This document shows, in pieces, positions 56,686 to 64,000 of a stretch of DNA of 64,000 nucleotides (its first letter is position 1; each line of letters opens with the position of its first letter). Position numbers and translations under genes: made by a program. Source of the DNA: DASVHS01 sp038244815 (GTDB lineage: Bacteria > Acidobacteriota > Thermoanaerobaculia > Gp7-AA8); assembly GCA_038244815.1 (NCBI GenBank), contig JBBRTB010000007.1:105965-169964 (forward strand), in the 5' to 3' direction. A model generated the notes under the pieces. That model was not told where the DNA came from and made no database searches. It was given only the letters and a program-made list of their open reading frames with translations.

Positions 56686-58538
56686 GTCAGCATCCTCGCG
56701 TCCGTATCATCCGTGCGTGGAAGAAGGCCGCCAATGCGCGGCTCCTCTCTCTTGAGCCGGTCAGAAAGCGCCAAGGCCGCGTTGATGAGTCCCACGTGGG
56801 TGAAGGCCTGCGGGAAGTTTCCCACGGCCTCACCGGTCGCGGGATCGATCTCCTCCGCGAACAGGCCGACGCCGTTCGCGTAGCTGCACAACGATTCGAA
56901 GACCGCGCGGGCTTCCTCCAGGCTGCCGCCGCCCAGCGCCAGGTACTCGGCGCCCCAGAAACTGCAGATCCCAAACGCTCCCTCCTCGGGCGACCCGGCC
57001 AGGCGGTACCGGTATAGCAGGCCGTTGCCGGCTCCGAGGCGCTCGCGGATGCGCTCGTAGGTGTGCCGCATGCGTGCAGAGGAGGCGGGCTCGAACCCAT
57101 ACCAGGAGAGCAGGAGCGTGCTGGCATCGAGCTCCTCGCCATCGAGCTGCGCCACGTAGCTTTGCAGACGAGAGTTCCAGGCGCTTTGCTCGACCTCCTG
57201 GCGGATGAGAGCTCGATTTTTAGCGAACAATTCATTGGGGGCCTTTCGCAGGTGCCCCTGCTCGTGCAACGCCAGCAGGTTGTCGAGGGCGACCCAGCAC
57301 AACAGGCGCGAGTGGGTGTTGTGTTGCTTGCCGGAGCGCGGCTCCCAGATGCCCTCGTCCGGCTCCTGCCAGTGGTGGCACACGTACTCGCCGAAAGCCT
57401 GGAGCATGCGCTCGGTCTCGCGGTCAAGCCTGCCGCCGCGGCGAACGAACTGCGCGACGGCGTCGATGACTTCACCGTAAACGTCGAGCTGCACCTGGTC
57501 CGTGGCGGCGTTCCCGATGCGGACGGGGCGCGACCCGAGGTAGCCGGAGAGCTCGCTCAGCATCCGTTCTCCTCTCGGCAGGTTGCCGTAGACGTCGTAC
57601 AGGATGTTCAGCTTCGGCTGGGTCAGACGAGTGCTGTGGAGCAGCCAGCTCACGAATGTCTCGGCTTCCCGGTCAAACCCGAGTCCGAAGAGGGCTCGAA
57701 CCGTGAGTGAGGAGTCCCGCAGCCAGCAGAAGCGATAGTCCCAGTTGAGGTCGCCCCCGACGCGCTCCGGGAGGGAGGTGGTCGGCGCTGCAACCACCGC
57801 TCCCGATGGAGCGAAGATGAGCAGCTTGAGGGCCAGCGCGCTGCGCTCCACCGCCGCCCGCTCCGGCCCCTCATAGGTGAGCTGCGAAAGCCAGGACCGC
57901 CACCACCGCGCGGAGCGCTCGATGGCCTGGCGCGACCAGTCGCCCAGGGGCGACAAGACCGCCGGCCACTCATCGGCCAAGGTCAGTGACAGGTGCGCGG
58001 CATCGCCTGCGCGCAGGCTCACGCGCGCGCGGACCGCATCGCCTTCGGTGATCGAGAGCGGCACGTCGCCGCGCAGCATCATCAATCCCTGGTCGGTCTC
58101 GATGCGGATGCCGAGCTTGCCCGCGTCCCGCAGGCGCGGCACCCGCAGACCATAGCCCGGCCGCGCCTGCAGGACCATCGCCAGCTCGACCTCTCCCTCC
58201 TCACAGCGGACGACGCGAAGGATCTCGTGATTCGCCAGCATGACGCGCTGCTTGTCCTCCTCCGACGCGACCGGCATCAGGTCGGTGAGGACGACAATCC
58301 CCTCCGCGGTGACGAAGCGGGTCTCCAGGACGTTGGTGCCTTCGAGGTAGCGCTGCGTGCTCTCGAACGGTGCCGTCGGGTTCACCGTCCAGTGCCCGGC
58401 TGCATCGTCGAGCAGCGCGCCGAAGACCGATGGGCTGTCGAAGCGTGGCCAGCACAACCAATCGATGGCGCCACGCCGCGAAACGAGCGCCGCCGCCCGA
58501 CAGTCACCGATCAACGCATGGTCCTGGATCGCCTCCAT
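56682..58538 (-). CDS. Glycoside hydrolase family 15 protein (glucoamylase/trehalase-like)
   Basis: A 618-residue enzyme. Residues about 1-210 are the N-terminal beta-sandwich domain ('IQDHALIGDCRAAALVSRRGAIDWLCWPRFDSPSVFGALLD'). Residues about 230-605 are the (alpha/alpha)6 barrel with 'ERVGGDLNWDYRFCWLRDSSLTVRAL', 'DVYGEVIDAV', 'GIWEPRSGKQHNTHSRLLCWVALD' and 'TGEAVGNFPQAFTHVGLINAAL'. It hydrolyses alpha-glucosidic bonds; related bacterial enzymes act on trehalose or on short glucans. No signal peptide is seen, so it is cytosolic. All barrel motifs are present. Confidence 0.93.
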   Translation of the reverse strand: MEAIQDHALIGDCRAAALVSRRGAIDWLCWPRFDSPSVFGALLDDAAGHWTVNPTAPFESTQRYLEGTNVLETRFVTAEGIVVLTDLMPVASEEDKQRVMLANHEILRVVRCEEGEVELAMVLQARPGYGLRVPRLRDAGKLGIRIETDQGLMMLRGDVPLSITEGDAVRARVSLRAGDAAHLSLTLADEWPAVLSPLGDWSRQAIERSARWWRSWLSQLTYEGPERAAVERSALALKLLIFAPSGAVVAAPTTSLPERVGGDLNWDYRFCWLRDSSLTVRALFGLGFDREAETFVSWLLHSTRLTQPKLNILYDVYGNLPRGERMLSELSGYLGSRPVRIGNAATDQVQLDVYGEVIDAVAQFVRRGGRLDRETERMLQAFGEYVCHHWQEPDEGIWEPRSGKQHNTHSRLLCWVALDNLLALHEQGHLRKAPNELFAKNRALIRQEVEQSAWNSRLQSYVAQLDGEELDASTLLLSWYGFEPASSARMRHTYERIRERLGAGNGLLYRYRLAGSPEEGAFGICSFWGAEYLALGGGSLEEARAVFESLCSYANGVGLFAEEIDPATGEAVGNFPQAFTHVGLINAALALSDRLKREEPRIGGLLPRTDDTDARMLT

Positions 58539-58699
58539 GGTCAGAGCTCGATAACGATCTTCACGTCATTCGGCCTAACGCGGCCATGCTCCCGCCGGCA
58601 ACCAGCGGCGCAGAAGGAGCCACGACATTCCCCAGACCAGAGGCGCCACGACGACGGTCACGATCATAGTCGGACTTGAATATTGTTTCGAAAACCTTC

Positions 58700-59248
58700 C
58701 TAGGGCTGCTCGGCCAGGCCGATTGCGCGCTCGATTTCCTCGAGCGTCGGGCGCTGCCGGTAGTCTTCCTCGATTTGTTTCCAGACGATCGTTCCGTGCA
58801 GGTTCAGCACAAAGACCGACGGGTGAGGAATCCCTTCGATTTTCGTTCCTTGATAGTGGGGATCACGAAGCCCGTAGCGGTCGATGACGGCGTGATCGGG
58901 ATCCGAAAGAAGCGGGAACGACACCTCCCCTTTACCGTCGCTGGCAATCTTTTGGGCAAACGTGCGGCTCGTTTCCGGCGAATCGACGCTGATGGCCAGC
59001 AGATTGACCGCCGGATACTTTTCGCTCAGTTCTCGAAGGCCGGCCAACTGCCGGGCGCAATACGGTCACCAGTAGCCGCGGTAGAACACCAGAACGGTGA
59101 CTCCCTTCGGCCACCGCTCCGAGAGCCGGATCGTCTGGCCGCTGTCGCTGCGCAGAGAAAAATCGGGCGCCTGCGTCCCGACCGCGGGCCCGGCTGCGGC
59201 CTCTCCCGCCATGGCGGCCGCCAGAAGAATCATGGTGAGCATGCTCAT
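58700..59248 (-). CDS. Secreted peroxiredoxin/AhpC-TSA-like protein, candidate selenoprotein (UxxC, in-frame UGA at residue 61)
   Basis: ATG 59248 opens a short signal peptide. The thioredoxin-fold begins 'VGTQAPDFSLRSDSGQTIRL' and reaches 'VLVFYRGYW', where TGA (59066-59068) occurs. The frame continues without damage as 'PYCARQLAGLREL' and 'NLLAISVDSPETSRTFAQK' to 'GIPHPSVFVLNLHG'. Cysteine homologues have 'YRGYWCPYC' here, so UGA is predicted to be selenocysteine in a U-x-x-C site. A hairpin with loop AGUUG starts right after. The 182-residue product would be an extracytoplasmic peroxidase or thiol oxidoreductase. A nonsense mutation is the alternative. Confidence 0.85.
59040..59054 (-). 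promoter_or_regulatory. Candidate bacterial SECIS hairpin of the peroxiredoxin-like gene
   Basis: CCGGC pairs with GCCGG around the five-base loop AGUUG. The apical loop is 16 nt after the UGA and has G at its second position, within the usual limits for bacterial SECIS elements. The stem is only five base pairs, so folding should be tested. Confidence 0.5.
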
Positions 59249-59481
59249 GTCGATCGCACTCCGGCCGACTTTTGTGATCGGTGAACCTATCACGAAAGAA
59301 GGTCCCCGACATCGGCTGATCGAAGCAATCAGAAGGGCATTTCGTTCGTTCCCCTCGCAAGGAGAGGTGTGCGATACGCACACTCTCTGCAGCCGAAGGC
59401 CAGTCGGGAACTTTTGCCAGTCTCGCCGCGTCTGGAGTTGGTGAAGAACAGGATTCTACCGACTCAAAGGAGGAGTCTCAC

Positions 59482-59949
59482 ATGAAGCGAAGATTTTCTT
59501 TCACCCTGGTGTTTCTCGTCGCAGCACTGTTTCCGCTTTCCGCGACTCTCGCTCAGGAGCACCCCGAGCATCCGAAGAACGACGGGAAGGCGAAGGAGTT
59601 CTCGACCACCGATCTCGAGAACGCCATCAAGGCGGATGTCGCCGAAAAATCGAAGGACACCAACGGCGTGTTCAAGCTCAACGACCCGGAGCTGAAGAAA
59701 ACGTGGGATCTCACCCTCGACAGAGTTCACAAGGACCGGCTCTCGAAGCTCAGTGCAGACACATACTTTGCCTGTGTGGACATGAAGGATCGCAACGGCA
59801 AGACGGTCGATGTCGATTTCTTTCTCAAATCCAAAGACGGGAAGCTCGAGATGACTGACACGACCGTGCACAAGGTGGAAGGGAAGCCGCGCTACAACTG
59901 GAAAGAAGAGAACGGCCTGTGGAAGCGCGTCCCCGTGAAGAACGAGTAG
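59482..59949 (+). CDS. Secreted protein of unknown function
   Basis: A 155-residue protein with a signal peptide (about 1-25, cleavage near LAQEH) and a strong AAAGGAGGAG ribosome site. The mature part is rich in Lys and Asp: an 'EHPEHP' start, an amphipathic segment 'FSTTDLENAIKADVAEKSKD' and beta-rich motifs 'YFACVDMKDRNGKTVDVDFFLKSKDGKLEMTDTTVHKV'. No family is recognised. It is followed 17 bp later by the broken secreted gene and then the sigma/anti-sigma pair. Confidence 0.7.
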   Translation: MKRRFSFTLVFLVAALFPLSATLAQEHPEHPKNDGKAKEFSTTDLENAIKADVAEKSKDTNGVFKLNDPELKKTWDLTLDRVHKDRLSKLSADTYFACVDMKDRNGKTVDVDFFLKSKDGKLEMTDTTVHKVEGKPRYNWKEENGLWKRVPVKNE

Positions 59950-59966
59950 GTTGCCCGGGAGGAATC

Positions 59967-60367
59967 GTGACGAAGCGATGGATCCCCGTTCTCGCCTTGC
60001 TGCTCGCCGCGCCGCTGATGGCGCAGGATTCTCGCACGGTCGACGCCGTCTACCCGGCGACGCTCACCGATCTCCCAAAGATGCCCGTGAGCTGAAGGTG
60101 TGGATTCCCCTTCCGGTGTCGAGCGCGCATCAAACGATCTCCGGTCTGGAGATCGAATCTCCGTATGTCACGATCGGCCGCGACATCGAGCTCGACCCTC
60201 CGACGAAACAGCCGCTCAATTACTTCATCTATCCGTACGCCGAAGCAGATGGCGAAACGGCGGGCACGGGAACAATCTCTCTCGACTACAGGGACGTGCC
60301 TCCCGAGAACAGGCGGGCCGTCCTGCCAGCCTCGAGATTTGAATCGCGAAGCACGGGACAGCGGTGA
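59967..60367 (+). pseudogene. Truncated secreted protein, N-terminal part of a transglutaminase-associated type, with a frameshift
   Basis: GTG 59967 opens a signal peptide ('KRWIPVLALLLAAPLMAQD') and 'LTDLPK'. One base is missing in the AAA run near 60077, after which the frame ending at 60367 continues 'DARELKVWIPLPVSSAHQTISGLEIESPY'. This start resembles secreted transglutaminase-like proteins of soil bacteria, but the papain-like core with its Cys-His-Asp is missing. The product ends near 130 residues, overlapping the sigma factor start by 4 bp. It is probably a relic. Confidence 0.5.
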
Positions 60368-60879
60368 CAAGAGACGAGTTCTCCGAGGTCGTTCTGCGAT
60401 GGCTCGAGCAAGTGACGGCATTCGCGCGTCGGCTGACGTCTTCGGCGGCGGATGCCGACGATCTCGTGCAGATCACCTACGAGCAGGCATTTCGTTCCTG
60501 GCACACGCTGCGCCATCCCCGCGCCGGTCGCGCATGGCTCTTTCGGATTGCACGGAACGCCGCCGTCGATCGCTTCCGGCGTGAAAGCGCACGTCCCGAG
60601 ATCGAGCTGGTTGGATATGAAGCGCTCGACATTGAAGTGGCCATGCCGCTCCATCCCGTCGAGTTGATCGACCTCGAAGCCGCGTTATCGCGGCTGCCGA
60701 TTGATCAGACGGAGGCGATCGTACTCTGTGATCTCTGGGGATTCACGTATGAGGAGATCGCTGCCATCTCCGGCTGTGCCGTGGGAACGGTGCGTTCGCG
60801 GATCAGCAGGGGCCGAGTCAGGCTTCTGAAGATCCTTCGTTCCGGCGGCAGTGCCAATGCCCGGGAGAGGCGATCATGA
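60364..60879 (+). CDS. ECF-family RNA polymerase sigma factor
   Basis: A 171-residue sigma-70 factor. Region 2 (about 15-80) has 'ADDLVQITYEQAFRSWHTLRHP' and 'AWLFRIARNAAVDRFRRE'. Region 4 (about 105-160) has 'LSRLPIDQTEAIVLCDLWGFTYEEIAAISGCAVGTVRSRISRGRVRLLK'. It directs transcription of a stress or envelope regulon. GTG 60364 starts within the end of the preceding relic. The next gene, overlapping by 4 bp, is its anti-sigma factor. Confidence 0.93.
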   Translation: MTRDEFSEVVLRWLEQVTAFARRLTSSAADADDLVQITYEQAFRSWHTLRHPRAGRAWLFRIARNAAVDRFRRESARPEIELVGYEALDIEVAMPLHPVELIDLEAALSRLPIDQTEAIVLCDLWGFTYEEIAAISGCAVGTVRSRISRGRVRLLKILRSGGSANARERRS

Positions 60880-61574
60880 GATGCGTTGATGCTCGCGAGT
60901 TGCTCTCGGCCGTTCTCGACGATGAATTGCCGTCTGACGAGTGCGGTGCCGTGGTCGAGCACCTCGAGCAGTGCGCGCGCTGCTCGTCGGAGGCCGGAGC
61001 GTTGCGCGCTCTGAAACATTCGGTTGCCCGGCTTCAGGCCGAAGAGACGTCCACCGCCGCCGTACGGGCGCGCATCGATGCGCTTCGTTTCGCGCGAAAC
61101 CGGCAGGGGCCGCGAAGCCTTGCGGTAGCCGCGGTGGCGACGGTTCTCATCGCCCTCGCCGCGCTGACTCTGTCTGGCCGGTGGCGCCACGACCTGAGCG
61201 ACGTGGTGGCTGCCGATCATCTGAAATCGAATCCCGCGGTGGCGCCGCCTCAAGTGGTCACTGATTCGCCCTTCAGGATCGAACGGTTCTTTGCGGGCGC
61301 CACCGGGTTCGACCCCACGGTTCCACGCTTGAAGGGCGCGGAGTTGCTTGGTGCGCGGCTGTGTCATCTCGATGGAGAAACCGCGGAACTGATCTTCTAC
61401 AAGCATGACGGCCGGAACATCTCGCTCTTCGTCACCGCGGCGCCGCCTCGCACCGCCGCCTGTACGAAGCATCGCGGCCTCACGGTCTGCCGCGAAGAGC
61501 GCAATGGTCTCGGAATCTACGCCGTCTCCGATCTTCCCGAGACCTCGTTGCGACGGCTCCTCGGCCACTCATGA
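60876..61574 (+). CDS. Anti-sigma factor with zinc-finger-like N-terminus
   Basis: A 232-residue protein. The N-terminal zf-HC2-type domain has 'MRCVDARELLSAVLDDELP' and 'VVEHLEQCARCSSEA', so the zinc site is H-x3-C-x2-C with the first Cys at position 3. One transmembrane helix lies at about 90-107. The C-terminal about 120 residues are outside and form an unassigned domain with 'LLGARLCHLDGETAELIFYKHDGRNISLFV'. It should hold the ECF sigma factor inactive at the membrane until an external signal arrives. Confidence 0.88.
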   Translation: MRCVDARELLSAVLDDELPSDECGAVVEHLEQCARCSSEAGALRALKHSVARLQAEETSTAAVRARIDALRFARNRQGPRSLAVAAVATVLIALAALTLSGRWRHDLSDVVAADHLKSNPAVAPPQVVTDSPFRIERFFAGATGFDPTVPRLKGAELLGARLCHLDGETAELIFYKHDGRNISLFVTAAPPRTAACTKHRGLTVCREERNGLGIYAVSDLPETSLRRLLGHS

Positions 61575-61587
61575 AGGAGGGCGTGCG

Positions 61588-63780
61588 ATGCGATCGCGGA
61601 TAACGGTGGTAGCTCTGCTTGTCGTTTCTTTCTGGTCCACCACCTCGAGCGTCTGGTGCGGGGAGAGGCAGAACGACTCGCCTCCGGAGAAGGCGGCCAC
61701 GTACACGAATCACCTGATCAACGAGAAGAGCCCTTATCTGCAGATGCACGCCCACAACCCGGTGGACTGGTATCCCTGGGGCGAGGAGGCCTTCCGGAAA
61801 GCGAAGGAGGAGAACAAGCCGATTTTTCTCTCCATCGGCTACGCCACCTGTCATTGGTGTCACGTGATGGAACAGGAGTCGTTCTCCGATCCGCTGATCG
61901 GCGACATGATGAACGCGTCGTTCGTCTCCATCAAAGTCGATCGCGAGGAACGACCGGACATCGACAGCGTCTACATGACCGTGTCGCAGATGCTCACGGG
62001 CGGGGGAGGATGGCCGCTAACGATTTTGATGACGCCGGACAAGAAGCCGTTCTTCGCCGCGACCTATATCCCGAAAGAGGATCGCTTTGGACGCCCCGGT
62101 CTTCTCACGCTGATCCCGAAGGTAGCCGCGGCGTGGCGGGAAAAGCATGCGGAGATCATCGGTTCGTCGGAACAGATCACCGCGGAGCTGCAGCAGAACA
62201 GCGGTGGAACCTCCATCGGTCCATTGACGAAAGAAGCGTTGACCGAAGCGTACCGTCAACTTGCTACGCGATTCGATTCAGTTCGTGGCGGCTTTCTTCC
62301 CGCACCAAAATTTCCAGCGCCCCATCAGCTTCTATTCCTCCTTCGGTACTGGAAACGAACCGGAGACGCCAAGGCGCTGGCGATGGTCGAGAAGACGCTG
62401 GATGCGATGCGGCGCGGCGGCATCTTCGATCAGGTCGGATACGGATTTCATCGTTACTCCACGGATCCGCAATGGCTCGTGCCCCATTTCGAAAAGATGT
62501 TGTACGACCAGGCCATGCTGGCCATGGCGTACACCGAGGCGTATCAGGCGACGCACAAGGCGGAGTACCGCATCACGGCGGAGCGAGTGTTCGAGTACGT
62601 GCTGCGCGACATGCGCGCACCAAACGGCGGCTTCTACTCGGCGGAGGATGCCGACAGCGAAGGAAAGGAAGGAAAGTTCTACCTCTGGCGCGAGCCTGAG
62701 ATCCGGGCGCTCCTCGGCGACGATGCGGACCTCTTCATCGCCGCGTACGGCGTCGAGAAGGGAGGGAATTTCCACGGCGACGAAGGCGATGTGCACGCGA
62801 ACATTCTCCACGTGGCCAAGGCGCCGGCGGAGCTGGCGGCCGAGCGCAAGCTGCCGCAGCCCGCAATCGAGCAGCGACTCGAGAGGGCGCGCAAGAAGCT
62901 CTTCGCCGCACGCGAGAAGCGCGTCCACCCGCCGAAAGACGACAAGATTCTGACGGACTGGAACGGGCTGATGATCGCCGCGCTCGCCGAGGCGGCTCAA
63001 GTGTTCGAGCGCCCTGATTACCACGCCGCGGCACGCCGCGCTGCCGACTTTCTCCTCACGACGATGCGCACGAAGAACGGCCGCCTGCTGCATCGGTTCC
63101 GCGACGGCGATGCGGCGATTGCAGGCAAGCTCGACGACTACGCCTTTCTCACCTGGGGCCTCCTCAATCTGTACGAATCATCGTTCGAAATTCGTTACCT
63201 CCAGACGGCCATCGATCTGCAGCGAGTCGCTCTTCAGCATTTTGCCGATGCCAACGGCGGCGGATTCTTTCTCACCGCTGATGATGCCGAACGACTGCTG
63301 GCACGCCCGAAGGAATCGTACGATGGGGCGATCCCGTCCGGGAACTCGGCGGAGCTTCTGAACCTGATTCGCATTGGCCGCATGACCGGCGACCCGTCCT
63401 ACGAATCGGCAGCCGACAAGCTGCTCCGCGCATTCTCGGGCGACGTGGCGCGCGCACCGTCGGGTTACACGGCCCTGCTCTCGGGTCTCGACTTCGCGCT
63501 CGGTCCCTCGTTCGAGATCGTGCTGGCAGGAACGCGTAATGCGCCGGACCTGAAAGCGTTGCGCGCGGTCCTCGGCCGTCAGTTCCTGCCGAACAAGGTC
63601 GTGCTCTTCCGGCCCGGGGGGGAAACAGCGCCGGCGGTGACGAAGATCGCCGCGTTCACCACGCTGCAGGTGGCCATCCGCAACAAGGCCACCGCCTACG
63701 TCTGCACGAACTACATCTGCAAGCTCCCGACGACCGACCCGGCGGCGATGGTCAAGTTGTTGACCGGAGCGCCGCGCTGA
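61588..63780 (+). CDS. DUF255/thioredoxin-domain protein (YyaL, spermatogenesis-associated 20 family), secreted
   Basis: A 730-residue protein from ATG 61588 (GGAGG ribosome site eight bases upstream) with a signal peptide (about 1-25). Residues about 35-200 are the thioredoxin-like domain: 'NEKSPYLQMHAHNPVDWYPWGEEAF', then the redox motif in 'GYATCHWCHVMEQESF' and 'KVDREERPDIDSVYM'. The rest (about 220-710) is an (alpha/alpha)-barrel with 'GGIFDQVGYGFHRYSTDPQWLVPHFEKMLYDQA', 'DGLMIAA'-like 'DWNGLMIAALAEAA' and 'GYTALLSGLDFALG'. The family is widespread but its reaction is not settled. A secreted form is less usual. Confidence 0.92.
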   Translation: MRSRITVVALLVVSFWSTTSSVWCGERQNDSPPEKAATYTNHLINEKSPYLQMHAHNPVDWYPWGEEAFRKAKEENKPIFLSIGYATCHWCHVMEQESFSDPLIGDMMNASFVSIKVDREERPDIDSVYMTVSQMLTGGGGWPLTILMTPDKKPFFAATYIPKEDRFGRPGLLTLIPKVAAAWREKHAEIIGSSEQITAELQQNSGGTSIGPLTKEALTEAYRQLATRFDSVRGGFLPAPKFPAPHQLLFLLRYWKRTGDAKALAMVEKTLDAMRRGGIFDQVGYGFHRYSTDPQWLVPHFEKMLYDQAMLAMAYTEAYQATHKAEYRITAERVFEYVLRDMRAPNGGFYSAEDADSEGKEGKFYLWREPEIRALLGDDADLFIAAYGVEKGGNFHGDEGDVHANILHVAKAPAELAAERKLPQPAIEQRLERARKKLFAAREKRVHPPKDDKILTDWNGLMIAALAEAAQVFERPDYHAAARRAADFLLTTMRTKNGRLLHRFRDGDAAIAGKLDDYAFLTWGLLNLYESSFEIRYLQTAIDLQRVALQHFADANGGGFFLTADDAERLLARPKESYDGAIPSGNSAELLNLIRIGRMTGDPSYESAADKLLRAFSGDVARAPSGYTALLSGLDFALGPSFEIVLAGTRNAPDLKALRAVLGRQFLPNKVVLFRPGGETAPAVTKIAAFTTLQVAIRNKATAYVCTNYICKLPTTDPAAMVKLLTGAPR

Positions 63781-63822
63781 GACGGGGGCACCACACACCC
63801 GGCGAAAGCGGCTAGGGCATCG

Positions 63823-64000
63823 TCAGTTTTGAATCTTTGGGTAGACCTTGTGGAGTTTGATGCGCGCTTGGTCGATGGTGAGGCGCCACTGAACACGCAC
63901 TTGTTTCTCGTTGCGCGGCGCTTCCCAAGCTGCGACCTCGCTCTTGAGTTGGTCGATCGTGCCGATGCGCCTCGACAAACACTGCCGGCTCAGGGCACTC
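63823..64000 (-). CDS. IS630-type transposase, C-terminal part (cut by window edge)
   Basis: The minus strand reads 'ALSRQCLSRRIGTIDQLKSE' then 'VAAWEAPRNEKQVRVQWRLT' and ends 'ARIKLHKVYPKIQN', the typical C-terminus of IS630-family DDE transposases. The catalytic core lies beyond the window, so completeness cannot be judged. It converges on the DUF255 gene. Confidence 0.75.
   Translation of the reverse strand, partial: SALSRQCLSRRIGTIDQLKSEVAAWEAPRNEKQVRVQWRLTIDQARIKLHKVYPKIQN

Overview
The window is high-GC bacterial DNA, probably a soil or sediment Acidobacteriota-like organism. This is inferred from gene style, not from a marker gene. Typical traits are giant propeller/GGDEF/EAL sensors, a Ser/Thr kinase fused to a TolB-like/TPR region, MacAB-type transporters with FtsX-like permeases, FG-GAP surface proteins ending in repeated 'IKAxHxxELR' motifs, DUF4386 proteins and many secreted proteins of unknown role.

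Layout. 0-9.3 kb: DUF302 protein, secreted rhodanese, secreted proteins (one split by an in-frame stop), a bifunctional ATP sulfurylase/APS kinase, a MacAB-like efflux operon and a membrane cytochrome c. 9.4-22.7 kb: signalling block (Ser/Thr kinase, two DUF4386 proteins, two GGDEF/EAL proteins) plus a subtilisin-like protease. 22.7-32 kb: accessory DNA with a peptidase M13 fragment, a 70-triplet collagen-like protein, an ISL3 element with target duplication, a frameshifted FG-GAP protein and a remnant integrated at tRNA-Glu. 32-39 kb: a third propeller/GGDEF/EAL sensor, then debris (phosphoketolase tail, a DUF389 gene with an inverted internal segment, a BON fragment) around an intact Na+/H+ antiporter. 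39-47.7 kb: ice-binding-like protein, dihydroorotate dehydrogenase-like protein with pyruvate:ferredoxin oxidoreductase (nifJ), and a YtrA-type GntR/ABC operon with its probable operator. 47.8-52.1 kb: sulfur-handling cluster (four-domain rhodanese; rhodanese, two YeeE/YedE half-transporters and another rhodanese-like protein in overlapping order). 52.1-54.2 kb: an IS110 transposase and a 213-bp partial copy of the nifJ promoter and 5' end. 54.3-64 kb: DUF302 and membrane proteins, a GH15 glucoamylase-like enzyme, an ECF sigma/anti-sigma pair, a YyaL/DUF255 protein and an IS630 transposase tail at the edge.

The most notable observation is at 55.5-59.2 kb. Two redox genes on the minus strand, an OsmC-like protein and a secreted peroxiredoxin-like protein, are each interrupted by exactly one in-frame UGA. 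Each UGA falls where the family is expected to have its redox-active cysteine. Reading UGA as selenocysteine restores full-length proteins, and a hairpin compatible with a bacterial SECIS element follows each UGA at suitable spacing. The organism therefore probably makes selenoproteins. The Sec machinery (selA, selB, selC, selD) is not in this window.

The window also holds many decayed genes. Several breaks are single-base losses, often in short homopolymers, so some may be assembly errors rather than true pseudogenes.
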